DNA of 64,000 nucleotides from Spirodela intermedia (taxonomy: Eukaryota; Streptophyta; Magnoliopsida; Alismatales; Araceae), in contig LR746279.1 of the NCBI GenBank assembly GCA_902729315.2, positions 4,018,964 to 4,082,963 on the forward strand, read 5' to 3'. Positions 13,151 to 26,694 of the stretch are shown piece by piece. The number at the start of each line of letters is the position of its first letter. Within the stretch, counting starts at the first letter, position 1. The notes beneath the pieces are model-generated. The model was not told where the DNA came from. It did no database searches and saw only the letters and a program-made list of their open reading frames with translations. A program made the position numbers and the translations under genes.

Positions 13151-13761
13151 CAACCTCAGGTAAACTATACACAAGTGGGGTCTAGCATCAACCTATATTC
13201 CTCCATCACTTCGTCCTCTATTCCAGGGACAAGGTTATTCCCAACTCCTCTGTCTTGAGGATTTTATTTATTTAGTATATTATCTTACAATATGACTATT
13301 GTGTGAACAATAGATAGGTCCACTAATTCTCATAGCTAGTAATTAATGTAGGGGGAGAATTCACTTGATTTGCATCAAATCGATTTACTGATTCTCAAGC
13401 ACCTTATCATTGATAATTTATTAATCACAATGATCTATTTTTTTCAAATCTTGCAGGAAATTACTCAATCTACCCATAGTTAACCCCCTTAAATTCTATA
13501 CATCTCATGTGAGAGTCATGTCTAGGCTATTGATCTAGGATAGTTTGGTCCTTTCCTCATCCCGTTCCACTCTGTCAATTTCCCTTGCAACATGCCATTT
13601 TCTGTGGACTATTTTTCAAAGTCTATAGCATAGGTTGAAATCTAGGATAAAGAATCACCACCACTGATCCGTGACAACTCAGACTTTGCGTTCTTGTTGC
13701 CTCAGTCTTACTAAGATGAATTGATATCCACAATATACCTTGTACAAAAATTAGAACATGT

Positions 13762-13998
13762 CTACTTTGGTAGGAGTGTAAGATAAAGAATGTGGAATAA
13801 TTGCTAATTTAATGCTCACTAATTTAATACAAGAGCTGTTTCATGCCAAAAACTCTTAAAACCCTAGAAAATTCGGTTAATCAGTCTTCTTCAGATGTAA
13901 GTAAGAAAATGTTCAAGTTTAGACTATAATGCCAGGGAAAAAAAGGTGTAGTAGTAATCAATTAGACATCCTTGTGAATAACAGTTGCTATTGAAATA
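13762..13998 (+). repeat. Dispersed repeat family R1, copy 2
   Basis: Related to 3068-3405 over its length (shared start tttggtaggagtgtaagata and several later blocks), lacking the internal stretch present in copy 1. Confidence 0.6.
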
Positions 13999-14827
13999 CG
14001 CCACATATAGTTCAGTAAGTAAACATCAGCCACATACAGTTTATATCCTGCTCTAAGAGGCTAGTATCCAATTCAGTCAGTTCCATCATAGAGTGGCGAT
14101 CTTAATGTGTTCTCTGACCATTATAGCATCTACCTCAATTTATAGACCCTATTTGACCAATATTAAAACAAAAACGTAACATGGTTGTGCCGTCACTGAA
14201 TTTCTTTAATCAAACCATTCAATTACACTTACAATTTGCAGTTGAGATATTATTCTACGAATAAAATGAGACATAGATATCAACAACTTGGTACATACAA
14301 GATTAGTATTTGTTTCGAATTTTTTGCATTGTAAGATGTGGAAAATTGAATTCTTGATAATTAAACTTCTTTTGTGTCTAGTAAATAGTTGATATCATCT
14401 CAATATCTTAAATAATCAAGAAATATAAAGGACCGTGCCAAAAGTTGAGACACATGTTCACTCTTATTGTGACTTTTTGAGGAGGTAAGAAAACATTGTG
14501 GAAAAAACACAGATAAGTCAAGTTTTGACAATAAATTCTAAAAGTCCCAAAAATGAAGGAGTCCGATTCAAATATTTCAAAAGAGACTCATCTAGATGAG
14601 CAAAATTACGAGTTCAATGCAAGGACTACCTTGAAGGAGTCTCATCATTTTAGATCGGCTTTCCTAGTGCCCATCTGTCAGCGATGTCCCATGGAGATTG
14701 AAACACATCCATCCATAAAGAGATATATTTTATGTTGGAGAAACTGATTTTATAGAAGCATTCCACAGCTACTCTTCTTAATCTTTCATTTGGCGCTCAC
14801 CCAAAAATAATCTTTTCGCTTCCTTTT

Positions 14828-14892
14828 CTTGATTTATTGCCTGCTGATTAATTGTATATGTACTTGATTTATTGCCTGCTGATTAATTGTTT
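14828..14892 (+). repeat. 35-bp tandem duplication
   Basis: A block starting cttgatttattgcctgctga occurs at 14828 and at 14863, essentially identical. Confidence 0.85.
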
Positions 14893-15241
14893 AAAGAATG
14901 AAGGAAATTGATTCTTTGACCAAGTGGTCATAATTTTTTCCTCAAATCTGTATGATATATGCGGATGAATGGGGTTTATCAATTATATTTTACCTAGATT
15001 TTCGTCTTGCACAGAATATCTGTGGATCAGTTCAATTCCTTGCATTATTCAATGTGGATGATTTTTTCAATGAATAGCGAATGAGTTTCGTACTTTAGTG
15101 AAAAGAACGTGCAAGGTAGGTTCCGGACTCCTGTTAATTCTTTTGGCGTGAAAAGGTGTCTGCTTTGGTGGGTGGGTGTGTTCTTCGTGGAGTGGTCGTC
15201 CCCCATTCTGCGTGGGGGGGGGTGGGCATTTTGTGTTCACC

Positions 15242-15262
15242 TTATTATTATTATTATTATTT
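15242..15262 (+). repeat. ATT microsatellite
   Basis: (TTA)7 tract 54 bases upstream of the SNI1 start codon, probably in the 5' leader. Confidence 0.9.
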
Positions 15263-15315
15263 TCCGATCACCTTATCTTTGTTCTCATTTGATTAGCAGG
15301 TTAGGTGAATCGCAC

Positions 15316-18300
15316 ATGGGCAGCCCTGTGAGGAGCAACAGGGGTATTGAAGAGAATACTCTGGCCATCCTTGATTCTTCTGGCATTAGGGACAGTCGCG
15401 ACATTCACGATGACAGTAAGCGCCTCTACGCTGGTGTCATGTTTCCCATTTGCTTATTCCATCTATTCCCCCCCTATTCCCTTTGTGATCATACAAATTA
15501 CCTCAACTAACAGGGCTCGCGTTCTTGGAGGCTGTTCGCCTTGTTTCACTCACCTCCAAGCCCTCGTCTGCTCCCACCTGGTCCCTGCTATATCTTTTTA
15601 CTTCCCAGCATAGTTCTAAGAGAGGGTCGTGGATTTTGAAAATTACTTTTTTTTTTTCCTTTTACGCTAGAAAATTCCCTAGCCTTGGGGACACATAATC
15701 ATTTGGAAAACATCAACTTTTTATATTCAGCTTAGACTCAATCTGTTGTTAAACGGATATACTACTCGAACAGGAACATGTACAATGCAGTTTTCCGTAT
15801 CTTTAGGGATGGTACATCTTTGGAGGAGATCATGACAAGTTATCAGCTTCTTGTTGAGCTGGAAAAGGTTACTTGCTTGTTTTCTTCCTATTCACGCCAT
15901 TCTGTATTCCTTGAACCGTAATTTATCATTTCCATTGTGTTCCTTGATGATACACAGCATTATCCTAGACTTTGTTTGGTGGATCAATCGAAATTTGAAT
16001 CTACCTTCGGTGGAGCATGTGAACTTGTTGTGGTTAAAGAGGTAATACCAGACACCTTAATCTTCTTTTCTCTCTGGATGGTCTTATTGCCTGCATTTCT
16101 TGTTTATTACGTCGGAATTACTCACAACATTCTTTCTTTCTTTTTTTTGTTTTTTCTCCACAGACATGGTCACCTTTTGTTGGGAGTGTTGAAAGTGCCC
16201 ATGCTGATGATGTTGAAACGTCTAGAAGTTCGGACAGTCTACTTGACGCACATGTTTGTCAACTCATAAAGTTTCATCTCCTCGTTTTCTTTCTTTCCTC
16301 ATTTCTCTCTTTTCTTTATAAGAATAATGTGAACTGCTGGCTGCACGTATTATCATACTATTTTATCTTATTTCCTATTTCCTAGACCAATCATTTTCTC
16401 TTTTCTTGTCTCTTTGTGCATTCTTCGTTTTGTAATTTCTCTTCAACCATAGTCTTCCATACTTGTAACCTTATTTTTTCAGCCTCTTTCTCTATATGTG
16501 TTTATGTGATCCAGACAAACATTTGTTGATTGCTTCTATGTTTTTCTTTAAAAAAAGTTTTTTCTTCTTTTTGTCTTGAACTTTTGAATTTTCTAATTTG
16601 ACAATTTCTACAAGACTTTGATATGGTGCTTGGCATGGAGAGGTGCCGTATCTAACAATGCCATATGCCTGGATGAGGTGATTTCTAAGGTTAATAAGCA
16701 CACTTGAAGCATGCTCACGTGAATTTTCTTTTTTCTAGTTGATAACTAGATGGATTAATCGTGCTTCTTAATTGTCTCAGTTGTGTCAATGTCGAAATCA
16801 AGGCGCTATGCTTCTACATCTTTGGGCCAATCATACTGTCTCTTTGTCATGACAGCAATAGGATGGACATTGTGCATATAAAATATATAGGTTGGATGCA
16901 TTTCGTCCATTTGGGAATCATTTTACATACCACATCAAGTTGGATTTTATTCAGTGGAAACTGGGAGATGTCAATAGTTGGAATTTTATGGTCCTTTGTT
17001 TTCAGATATTTCTTCAATTTATTGTCAATTAATTCAAATCATCTGAATGAAAACAACAGAGAAAGTTTTAACCAGGGCATTGAATACAAAAAATAATTAA
17101 AATTTAATCAAAATTACATTGTTTATTCTTTGAGCATGCCCACTTACTATAGCAATTGAAATAAAGACATGTTTTCATTATGTATCTATATGTGTTATGC
17201 ATATTACTTTTCATTATCCAGTCATGCTACAACACTTGACATATGTCCATTTTCTACTGATCGTAGGTTTTCATATATGACATCGAATGGATAACATCAG
17301 CATGGGTACGGAACGTGTCCAAAACTTTATTTCTCTAAAAAATATCCATCTTTGAGTCCTAGGTAGCAATCCTGGTGTTAGCACTTTCTTGTCCCAGTTT
17401 TCTAAATCCTAAAGGCAGCAAAGCTGGCCGTTTCAGCTATTGGATGTTGAGTCCTATGAATCTTCCTGGCATTATGAAACAGACATTCTGAGGACTGTAT
17501 AACGACTTTTGAAAGAAATTCATAACAGTAGAGAATCTAAATAGTGAACTACAGTTTTACCACATTCACTTCCAGTGAGAGCTTGATTCTCTCATTCTCT
17601 TCTTCTTGAGTAATGTGAAGAAATGCTTTTTGAAGAATGGCTCTTTGGCTCCTATACTTAATGTTCTGTAAAGAGCTTTTGTTAAAGAATTGCATTTCTG
17701 TGTGCTTGCATGGGATTAAGTTGCACTTCACCTTTTTGGTGAAGAGCTTGAGTGCCAATAGGTGTAGACATGTAGGATTGTCCAACGTACTGGAAATTAT
17801 TACATTTTCTTATTATGCTCGCACCTTTCCGTGATTATAATTCTTATTCTCATATCTTGCGTGTTTAACGTGCAATTTTACTACAACATTTTATATCTAT
17901 TTGACTCTTCTGGATTATTGTCACTGATTGAGGCCAACCATTGAATCTTTTCTTTCATAACTTTAAATGTTTTTCTATTTCTTTTACCTTGTATTTTTTG
18001 AAAGAAGCAAATGCTTTATTAATTTTTTGTGGGGATGAGGACATTGGTCTCGAAGTTTTATTTTGTGGCCTTTTCATTCACTTCTTCAATCACGTGATGT
18101 TTGACTGTCTGCTCTATGATGGAATAATTGATATCTTTGTGGAAAAAAAACCCTAGGGAAATCTGCTCATTAATTCAATGGAAATATTCTATTCGTCCCT
18201 TTATCAGCTTATGCAAACAGCATAATAACTGAGTTTAGCATTAGGTAAATGGCATTGACTTTGTTTGCTGAATCTAGGTAGAATTTTAATGAGTGAAAAT

Positions 18301-21300
18301 GTGAAAATTCTCGTGTTTTAGAATTTAATAGATATAAGTTGGGACGATTTGCGTTCAACCTAGATTTTCTATAAAATCTCTTTAAAGATCTGTAGCTTCT
18401 TCATAGAGTTGACCCTTTGTCAACCGTCCTGATATAATATTGCACTGCATATTCTCTATTATATTGTGGTTTTGCCTACTGTAAGTGCAACAAATCTTTG
18501 TACGTGTATAGCATGTACATTTTTGTAAATATTTTTGACGTTCCAATTCTGGTATAGAACTCTTGTAAAAAATATAGGCCTTCTCATCCTCAGTGATGAT
18601 GCCAGAGTAGCAGTTTAACTGATGAAAGTCCACCAGATACAATACAAGGCTTTATAGTGATTTGGACAAACCTGGACTTACCACACCCCTTGAGTCTTCT
18701 CTTGAGTGTTCTGGTAGTTATCTTCTCAACCTCTTAATCTATGGCTTCTCAAGATGGCAATCCAATTGTCACGCTTGTTATCATGTGACGTATTCGATGT
18801 CAACTCTTAATTATGTTCTGATTGCGTTGCAGTCGTAAGTGTGTTACTGCAAGTCTGATCTAGGGGATATTTCTCACGTATTTCAATTGTTGACCTCTGT
18901 GAGTCAAAGGTTTAATCTCAAACACACTTCAATACCAAATAAGATTGTTGAAATTTTACTGATTGTTGCCGTTTGCAATCTTATTAAGTGCTTCAGTTGT
19001 TCACCTAGAATGATAAGAGTTGAGATGTGGCAACTCCCAGCTGTGGAGTGTCAACATGCTCTGGTTTAAATTCGCCAAACCCATTAGTATAAAAAGCATT
19101 TTTAGAAGACGAAGTCGATTTGAGTTATCATAGGTTTATTTATTGTATTATATTTTTTTATTAATCCAAAAAATTCTGTTGATGTGTGTCTATGTAAATA
19201 GATTCACATGACTTTAATGAGGCATGGGATAAGGGGACTAAGGCAATTAAATGATGGGGTGAGGGCAGTATGCAGGACTGCGATTTGCTTTCTATATCTT
19301 GATTTGAAAACTCAGTGCGTTACTTATTGATCTAGAGTTTTTTTTTTTTAATATGAAAAACTGTAAAGGTCGAAAGATTGGATTCTTTCCTTTGAAATGG
19401 CTGTTTTGGCTGATCCGATCTTGTCCTGAATTAGATTAACCTGGTGAATTAAGGGTTCTAGTCTGATTTGGGGAATAAGTCTAAAGCATTTCGACAGTGG
19501 TTGGGATCCCATTACTGATGAAGGTAGCATCGTTATCCCGCATTGCTGGTGTGATAGATATGAATATGGGTGCACAACACTTTTTGTCGATCAGTGACAA
19601 GATCAATGGAATGAGGGGCCCTTATTCACATTAAAAACATACCAAAAGAAGAGGTCCTTGTGGGAACTGATCTGGAAAGGACTACATTCGGTAAAATTTT
19701 CTGAGAGAAGAGTACATGGAAGAGCAGTTTTGGAATTGTTAATTCATGATGGTTTACATTATCGTTCATGTTTCCTACCATACATTTATCGTTGGTCTTC
19801 ATTGTTTCTTGTTTTAGACTACTGATAATTAGTATGACACCCCTAAATGGCATAATTCACATGCTTGCCAACGAAGGTTTTTCAAAGTCCTTACCTTGCT
19901 GTTGAAAATTTAGTCTTCAAAGTCATTGGACATAGTCGCTGGTTAATGATGGTGGGGCTTGATTATTCTGATGACATCATTATCAGGGAGGCCAATCATG
20001 TGTTGGCAATTGTACTTAAGTTTTGCTGAATGATGCTTACCCTTGCTGCAAACCTTACATGAGCTGTACTTCTTTCCTTATAAAAGTCGCTTTTCAACTT
20101 TTTTGTCTATGAAATTTGATTTAACAAATATCACTTTTTCCAGGGATTTTCCTTTTTAACACATGAGCTTGCTCAAGCCGCTAGTGCACTGGATTTCCCA
20201 ATAACAAATAAGGCAGGCTACCTTTTCCTTTTATTCCCTTTTACTATCGTTTTTAATTATTTTGATCGAGATACTTCTCATAGCTAGTGAGTTACTGCAC
20301 CTTTATTGTTTGAACTAAAAGATGGAGCATAATATATTTGAGTGACTTGTTTCTCATTGAGCTTTACCATTAGCCATCACATTTACTTCTTTTGGAGCAA
20401 AGTTTCTTATGACAAATAGTTCATAGAGTGAAACGTTGACAAAAATTCTTTTGCAGCTTTTGAAGAATTTGGTACTGCTCCAATACCTTGTACATGTCCT
20501 TGAGGGAGATTTTCTACCTCGGGAAACTGTGTATAAAGGTTATTCTTCTCCATCATTAGTAGGCATTAGATGAATGTAAATTTTTTATTTTTCTTTTCCT
20601 GAGGACTAAAGCATTCATGTTTCTCATATTTTGCAGCGACCATGAAATGGATTTTTCTCAGAGAATCATTGTTGAGCCTGATTCTGGTACTTCACTTGCA
20701 TATATTCTAAAAGTTCATCTGTTGTTTCTGATATCGTGAGGTATTTTTGTTATCTGATTTTGCGTTAAGACCTATTCTATTTTAGCATTAGGGTTGTCAA
20801 CTGGGTCAGGGCTTGTGAAGACAAGGTAGGAATTTTGGTTTTTATATGGAGCCTGCACATATCTTTCGCCTCTAGAAGATTAAAGAGTCTTTAAACTGCG
20901 GGCAATGTTTGGGCCCATGTAACCTTTTTTTTTTTGTTAGTTTATTGAGACATCATCTATCATAAAATCATGGTTAAGTAGTTAGTAGACTTTGTAATGG
21001 TCAGCCAGGGCATGGTCGGTTTTTTGTTGCCTCAACCCCGCCTAGTTCCAAAAATGGGACTTGGGTCTGAGCTCTATGAATCTCAGGCCCAGTCCCACCT
21101 GGTTTAATCATCTGTCTTATCACAATAGTTTCTTCTAGAAAGGAAAAAAGATGTGACGATTGAGCTCAGGGTCTACTAGGGTATGGTGTCCGCGGGATTC
21201 CCTCTGTGGTGGCTGAAGCTAGGGTGAGGGTTGTTATATGAAGGGAACACACATCTGTGTTGGGAGACAGGATCCTAGAGGGGAATTAGTGTCCATTCAC

Positions 21301-24300
21301 TTCGGTACGGGGGTGGCTACACGGGGAGAAGGGATGCAATCCTGAGAAGAAGAGGGAGTCACCAAAGTAGACAAGGGTGGTCTCGTTAAAGGCAGGGGGC
21401 TGCCATGTGGCTGATGCAGCAGTCACATGAGGGGAAATTTTCCTGACCTCATGACACCCTCTGTAGCATGAAACGTTTCCAAGACCTGGCTATATTGAAG
21501 CTTTAAAGGTTTTCTTATTACTTTTTTGTGGTTAATGACAAGTATGTTGAATACTTAAAAAACATTTATGTTTACAGGGATCTCGCAAAATAAACATCAG
21601 ATATTTTATTCAAGACTGTATGACCATCATATCAGGAGGATTTGTTCGTCACAAGAGTGGCCGTTTTCATGATCTGGAAAATGTGGAGACCTTTTTGCCT
21701 GGGGTAGTTGAAGAACCTGATCTTACCTTGCTGTATGCAACATTGGAGATGGGAAAAAAAACTGTCATTGCTGTCGAGAAACTTTTGATATTGGTGGGTT
21801 TTCTAAAATCTAATTTATTATTTCGTTTAGAATTACAAACATGAGAAAGTATGAATGTCATTTCTTTTTTCATTTTCAGGTTATCCGTCTTGACATGCAC
21901 CGGAAAGTAGCAGACATACAAGGTTATACTTCTCGGGCTGATGCAATCAGGTTCATGGATTACTGTGCAGCTATGCTTAGTTTGTCATTTATAGAAGAAA
22001 ACCCGTTGATAAGGATTAATGCCACCTGTGCAGGGTTCCACTTATGGAGATGATTGTAGATCAGTTGTCTTACAATAAAGATGTAATTTCTCCATTTTTA
22101 CTGGTACGTAAGATTTATAATTATATCTTTGTATCTAACTAGAATTGATGGACATTGAATGATGCACCTTTAGGTTCTGGAAATAAGTCTGTTTTCTATG
22201 TGTAGAATGGTAGTCCTCAATTTGGTGTGCTGGAGAATTCGCAACACCTTTGGAGAGGAAGAAAAAAAATTATTGAATGAAAAACAAGAATCTGTTTACA
22301 GAACGGACGGGGTCCAGTATTTATAATAGACCCTTGAGAGTACATGATTACAAGTATTCAGGGCATATCTGCCAATATGGAAGTACAGGGTTTATTTATA
22401 AAATCCTCACAACAACACTATGGAGAGAAATTAAATCATGGTTTTAAAAACACAAAATGGGTCGAGAATGCATAAATTCGTTTTTTTGGTGCGCTGGAAG
22501 TCATCAAAATGACATGAAAAGTATAATGAGTCTGGTATAGGAGAGAAATAGACCAAAAGAAGGATGAAATCACGACAGTCTCACATTATATTCATGCAAA
22601 TTAGGATATGCTGCACCATTGGAAACTTTTCAACTTAAGTAATTACGGATTTTATGCATGTTTTGGGGTGTCAACTTTGCTTTTAGGTGGACCGGATTGC
22701 AATCTTTTATTTTTTGGGGTAAGAGGGAAACTGAACCACTAGATCTGGCAGACACAAGTCTCCTTTGAGCTCCCCTGTCTGCAATGATGTTGAACATGCA
22801 AGCTCCACTTTGATGGAGAACTTTGCTACCTGAATAGTGGCACCGTTCGTTATGGGTACTTTCAGATTAGTAGAAATATAATGCATTGGTTTTTTTGAAT
22901 AAAATGATTAGGATAGAATGCATTGGTTTATTTATTAGGATCTTATGTCTTTCATTACCCTGAGGTGTAATTTTAGTCATTGACCTGAGGCATGATACAT
23001 GTTTGAATTTCTGGGATTCCATCATATGTTACATCTACGCTGATTGAGCAGGTTCAATATCTTGCTAGTTTGTGGAAGGGGGTTATAAGCAGACAGTTGA
23101 CAGTGGGGTGGCCAATCACTCATGTTGAGTAAATTGATGCTTAGAATTCATTTCCCTTGCTTACTGTTTCCCTGGATCTTTTGCTGATATGGTTTGATAT
23201 GTACTTTCTCACGAGTGTATATCTTTCCTTGATGAAATGCTGTTTTATACAACAACAAAAATTCGATGTGACGATTTAAGTATGGCACATTGCAGGCCTT
23301 TTCTGAACCGAAGTGGAAGCTTGAAATAATTATGCAATATTTTTGGAAATATTGTCACCGGGTATGTTTCCTCAGAATTTTAGTCATATGTAATAATTTT
23401 ATTTTTCTTCAAGATTTTGATTGACTTGTAATATGCTCTGATTTTTTATGGGAACTTTGAGGAGGTAGTTTCAGTGTCGACAAAGGTGTTTGGCTAGCTT
23501 ATGTGTCTAGGCCATAAACTATGATGAGTTTTGTTTTGATACACTAGAATCTACCAGGCTTTTGGCCGCTTGACCTACGAACTCATGCATGTCTGAGCCA
23601 TTAGTCTAGCTCATAAAGTACAATGAGATGGATTTTGGTATGAGGAAAACGAAAAGAAGCAAAGAAAATAACATGAGATGCGTTTTGCATCATTAGAGGC
23701 TGCAAAGAACTTAGACATTAACAGTAAATCAAAGCCATGAAAAAACTACAACTAGAGTTGATGAAGTAGATTTTATTTCTTATGATATTTGCATGGTGGA
23801 GAAACACAAAAACACAGGCGACAGGTTGGCCTAAACCACGGTTTTTATCAAAATATCAGTTTTGGGTTGTCAGGTTAAAATAACTGATGGTAAAAGACAC
23901 CAATCTCAGCTGCATTGTGGCCAAATCAGTCACGATTGACAAGGTTACAATCGAATTGAATTTTTCAGAAAAACCCTTTAACAAAGGTTGGTCAAAACTT
24001 TCTCTCGAAGCTTCAGCTACTTCAGACTTAATCTTAAGCATATGTATGACTGGCTGTCTGACGGGCCTATTATTCTTTCTTGGATATCTCCATTCAGCAT
24101 AAGACTTAGAAACGTTGTTAAGTCAATTTTAAGAAAAGTTATGATCATCGCCAAAATAAGCTTTCCTCGTATTTTCTTTATGCTGTGACAAGAGTGTTGC
24201 TTCTGTTTGCTGTGCTTGTATATATATATATATATATGTTCTACTTAGTATCGGAATTGCTTCTATTTAAAGCAGCACTTTTCGTTTTCTTCTTGTCTTC

Positions 24301-26658
24301 ATCATAATAACTTTATGTACAAGCCGTTAATATTTTTTCAACTGAGGTTCTTGTTATTCCAATCTCATGTGTCTTATTGCAGGCTCCAGTTCACACTCGA
24401 AGGTCAAAAAATTCTTCTGATGATGCTACATTTGAAACCATCCTGAAATACTTTTCGAATGGTCCAAGCACCCAAACCCTCGTAAGGAAGATGTCTTCAG
24501 AAGTGGTTCAGTTGCTTCTTGCACATGGTTTTCAGGTGACTCTTCTTGGCAATCCTCAGTTCGCTATGCTTCCAACAACATTAAGTAAAAAATTGCATTT
24601 GGTGTTTGGAGCCTAATTCATTTTATCATCGATTGAATCACTGATTGATCAGGTGTCGTCCTGAGTATGGATTGGGCCCATTTAAAGTGTAGTACACCCA
24701 TTTATCTTTCCTCATATAGGATTGGCCAAACTATTTGTTAGTGCTTTCTGACCCAAGCCTGGCCTTGGCTTAGTGGGCTTCCTTGCAGCCTACCTGATGA
24801 CTCTGCCTGTTTTATGGCGTAAATAGGGGAGGGTTATTTCATTTGGCAGTAAAAAGAAGAAACAACCATGACTTTAATGATGATCGGTGAACCCATGGGA
24901 ATGAGTCTGCAACTAGCGTATCTAGAAATAATGGCTAACAATGGCAGCCTTAAAAAAGAGAAAATGATTGATATCCTCATTTGTTTTAAGATTTATTGAG
25001 AGCTGACCTTTTCACCTCGTGCAAAACATTAAAATCTGCTGGGAAAAACCAAAGTTTTCGTAATGCATAAAATGATTTATGCAACTTAACTGTAAATATA
25101 CTCAATATTATGGGTTACTTTTCTGTCAAGAAATGAGCTTTTCAGATTTCCTTTTTTTCACAATCCTTTTTAGGGGAAGGCCCAATACCATATTTTGTTG
25201 TTAATTATGTTTGTGGTATGTTTGCAAATTATATCGAATCTCTCTCATTGGTGGAGATTAATCTTATAGCGTAAAAAAATCAATGTCAGCCCCAAAAGAC
25301 TGAAGCAAGGCTAAATTGAAGTTGTCATTCATGGAAATATCTGGTTCACAGGATCCAAAAAGTGTAGAGATATAACACTTTTTGGTTCCGAATTTTTTCT
25401 GTTTTTAATAGTAATCCTAGTTTTCTTGGGTAGATGTTGCCAAAAGAACTATTGCAGAATTTATAATTGGATATTACATTTATGCAGTTAAATAGAAAAC
25501 TGGGACAGCCTTTTTATTCACACTTCGGTTTGTGCAGATTTGTGTAGGCATTATCGAGGTTAAAGATGTATATGTGTGACTGAGCATGCTGAAATGATTC
25601 TCGGTGTAATAACCTGTAGTATTGTGATACCCATGTTTGTTTCTTTCACTGCCATGCTTTCAGCCTTAACCTTTCGAAAAAAACATCACCATAATGTTTG
25701 GTATCTATACACTATGAAAGGCATTCCTAGTCAAGAAAAGCACGCAAATTCACTGATGTTGATTAATGTGTTAAAACTTTGTGAAGGCATAAAGGAAAGA
25801 TTTTCAGTAAAAATCACTTAATATGCAATAAAATGATTTAGAGGAGTAAGAATGTTAAATACGTTATTAATAAATGGTCTTGTGGTGCGTTGCAAATCAG
25901 TATGCTGATGAATATCTCGATTCAAATTGAGCCGGGCTAAATTGACATGTATACACAATTTGGTCACTTGGGTATGGCTTCACTTATGCGTGACATATTT
26001 TTATTATAATAAGGCAGTAAGTAGTCTACGGTGCTGCTCTCCTGAGCATTATTGGGGTACTAAACTACCTACCTGCCCTCAAGGCCCAGTCAATACAGAA
26101 AAAAAAAATGCGACTTTAGTCAGTGGAATTGTGAGACATTTTGAAGGAGGCAGAGTGGATTTTAGAGATCAGCCTGTATGAAATTTTACTGACCTGATAA
26201 TTCAACGTCATCAATGAAATATACACCTGAGTCGTAACAGCTGAGCCAGGTTTCAGTTCTTGAATCTATCTCTATCAATTCGAGTGCAAGGAGACATCAG
26301 CTTACGGTTTGACTATGACTGTGGGCAGGGGAGCTCCCTGATGAGGTAGGACCAAACAATATGCTCTATTTAGCTGAAGCCGTTTGTGCTTGGTGTGACA
26401 GTAATCTGTGTATCACTTGTCATTCATCATTGTAGATCTGGTGTCTCGCCTCTCTATTTTTATTCCATCTTTAACGCACCCCTTGCATAATTTCCTTTTC
26501 AGGCATACTTATCTTCTGTATGGCACAATTCAAAACTGCTCGCCGATATTGAGGAAACCCTGAAAGACGTCCCACTTTTGCAGATTTCCAAGGGCCTGAT
26601 CTGTGCGTATGAAAATATTAAGAAAAATAATGAGTAAGTTTTGCCCAAACTTGGGTTT

Positions 26659-26694
<36 letters not shown>

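Larger units (their letters stand above)
12104..15315. other. Divergent spacer between ABCI10 and SNI1
   Basis: 3.2-kb region between the two inferred start codons, so it must carry both promoters. No convincing TATA box could be assigned to either gene. It contains the GC-rich block 12330-13150, a copy of repeat R1 (13762-13998) and a short duplication at 14828. Confidence 0.6.

Noticed and set aside
15109-15315. Longer SNI1 N-terminus
   Set aside because: The frame is open upstream but contains no ATG, runs through an ATT microsatellite and has no family similarity, so the first ATG at 15316 is preferred.
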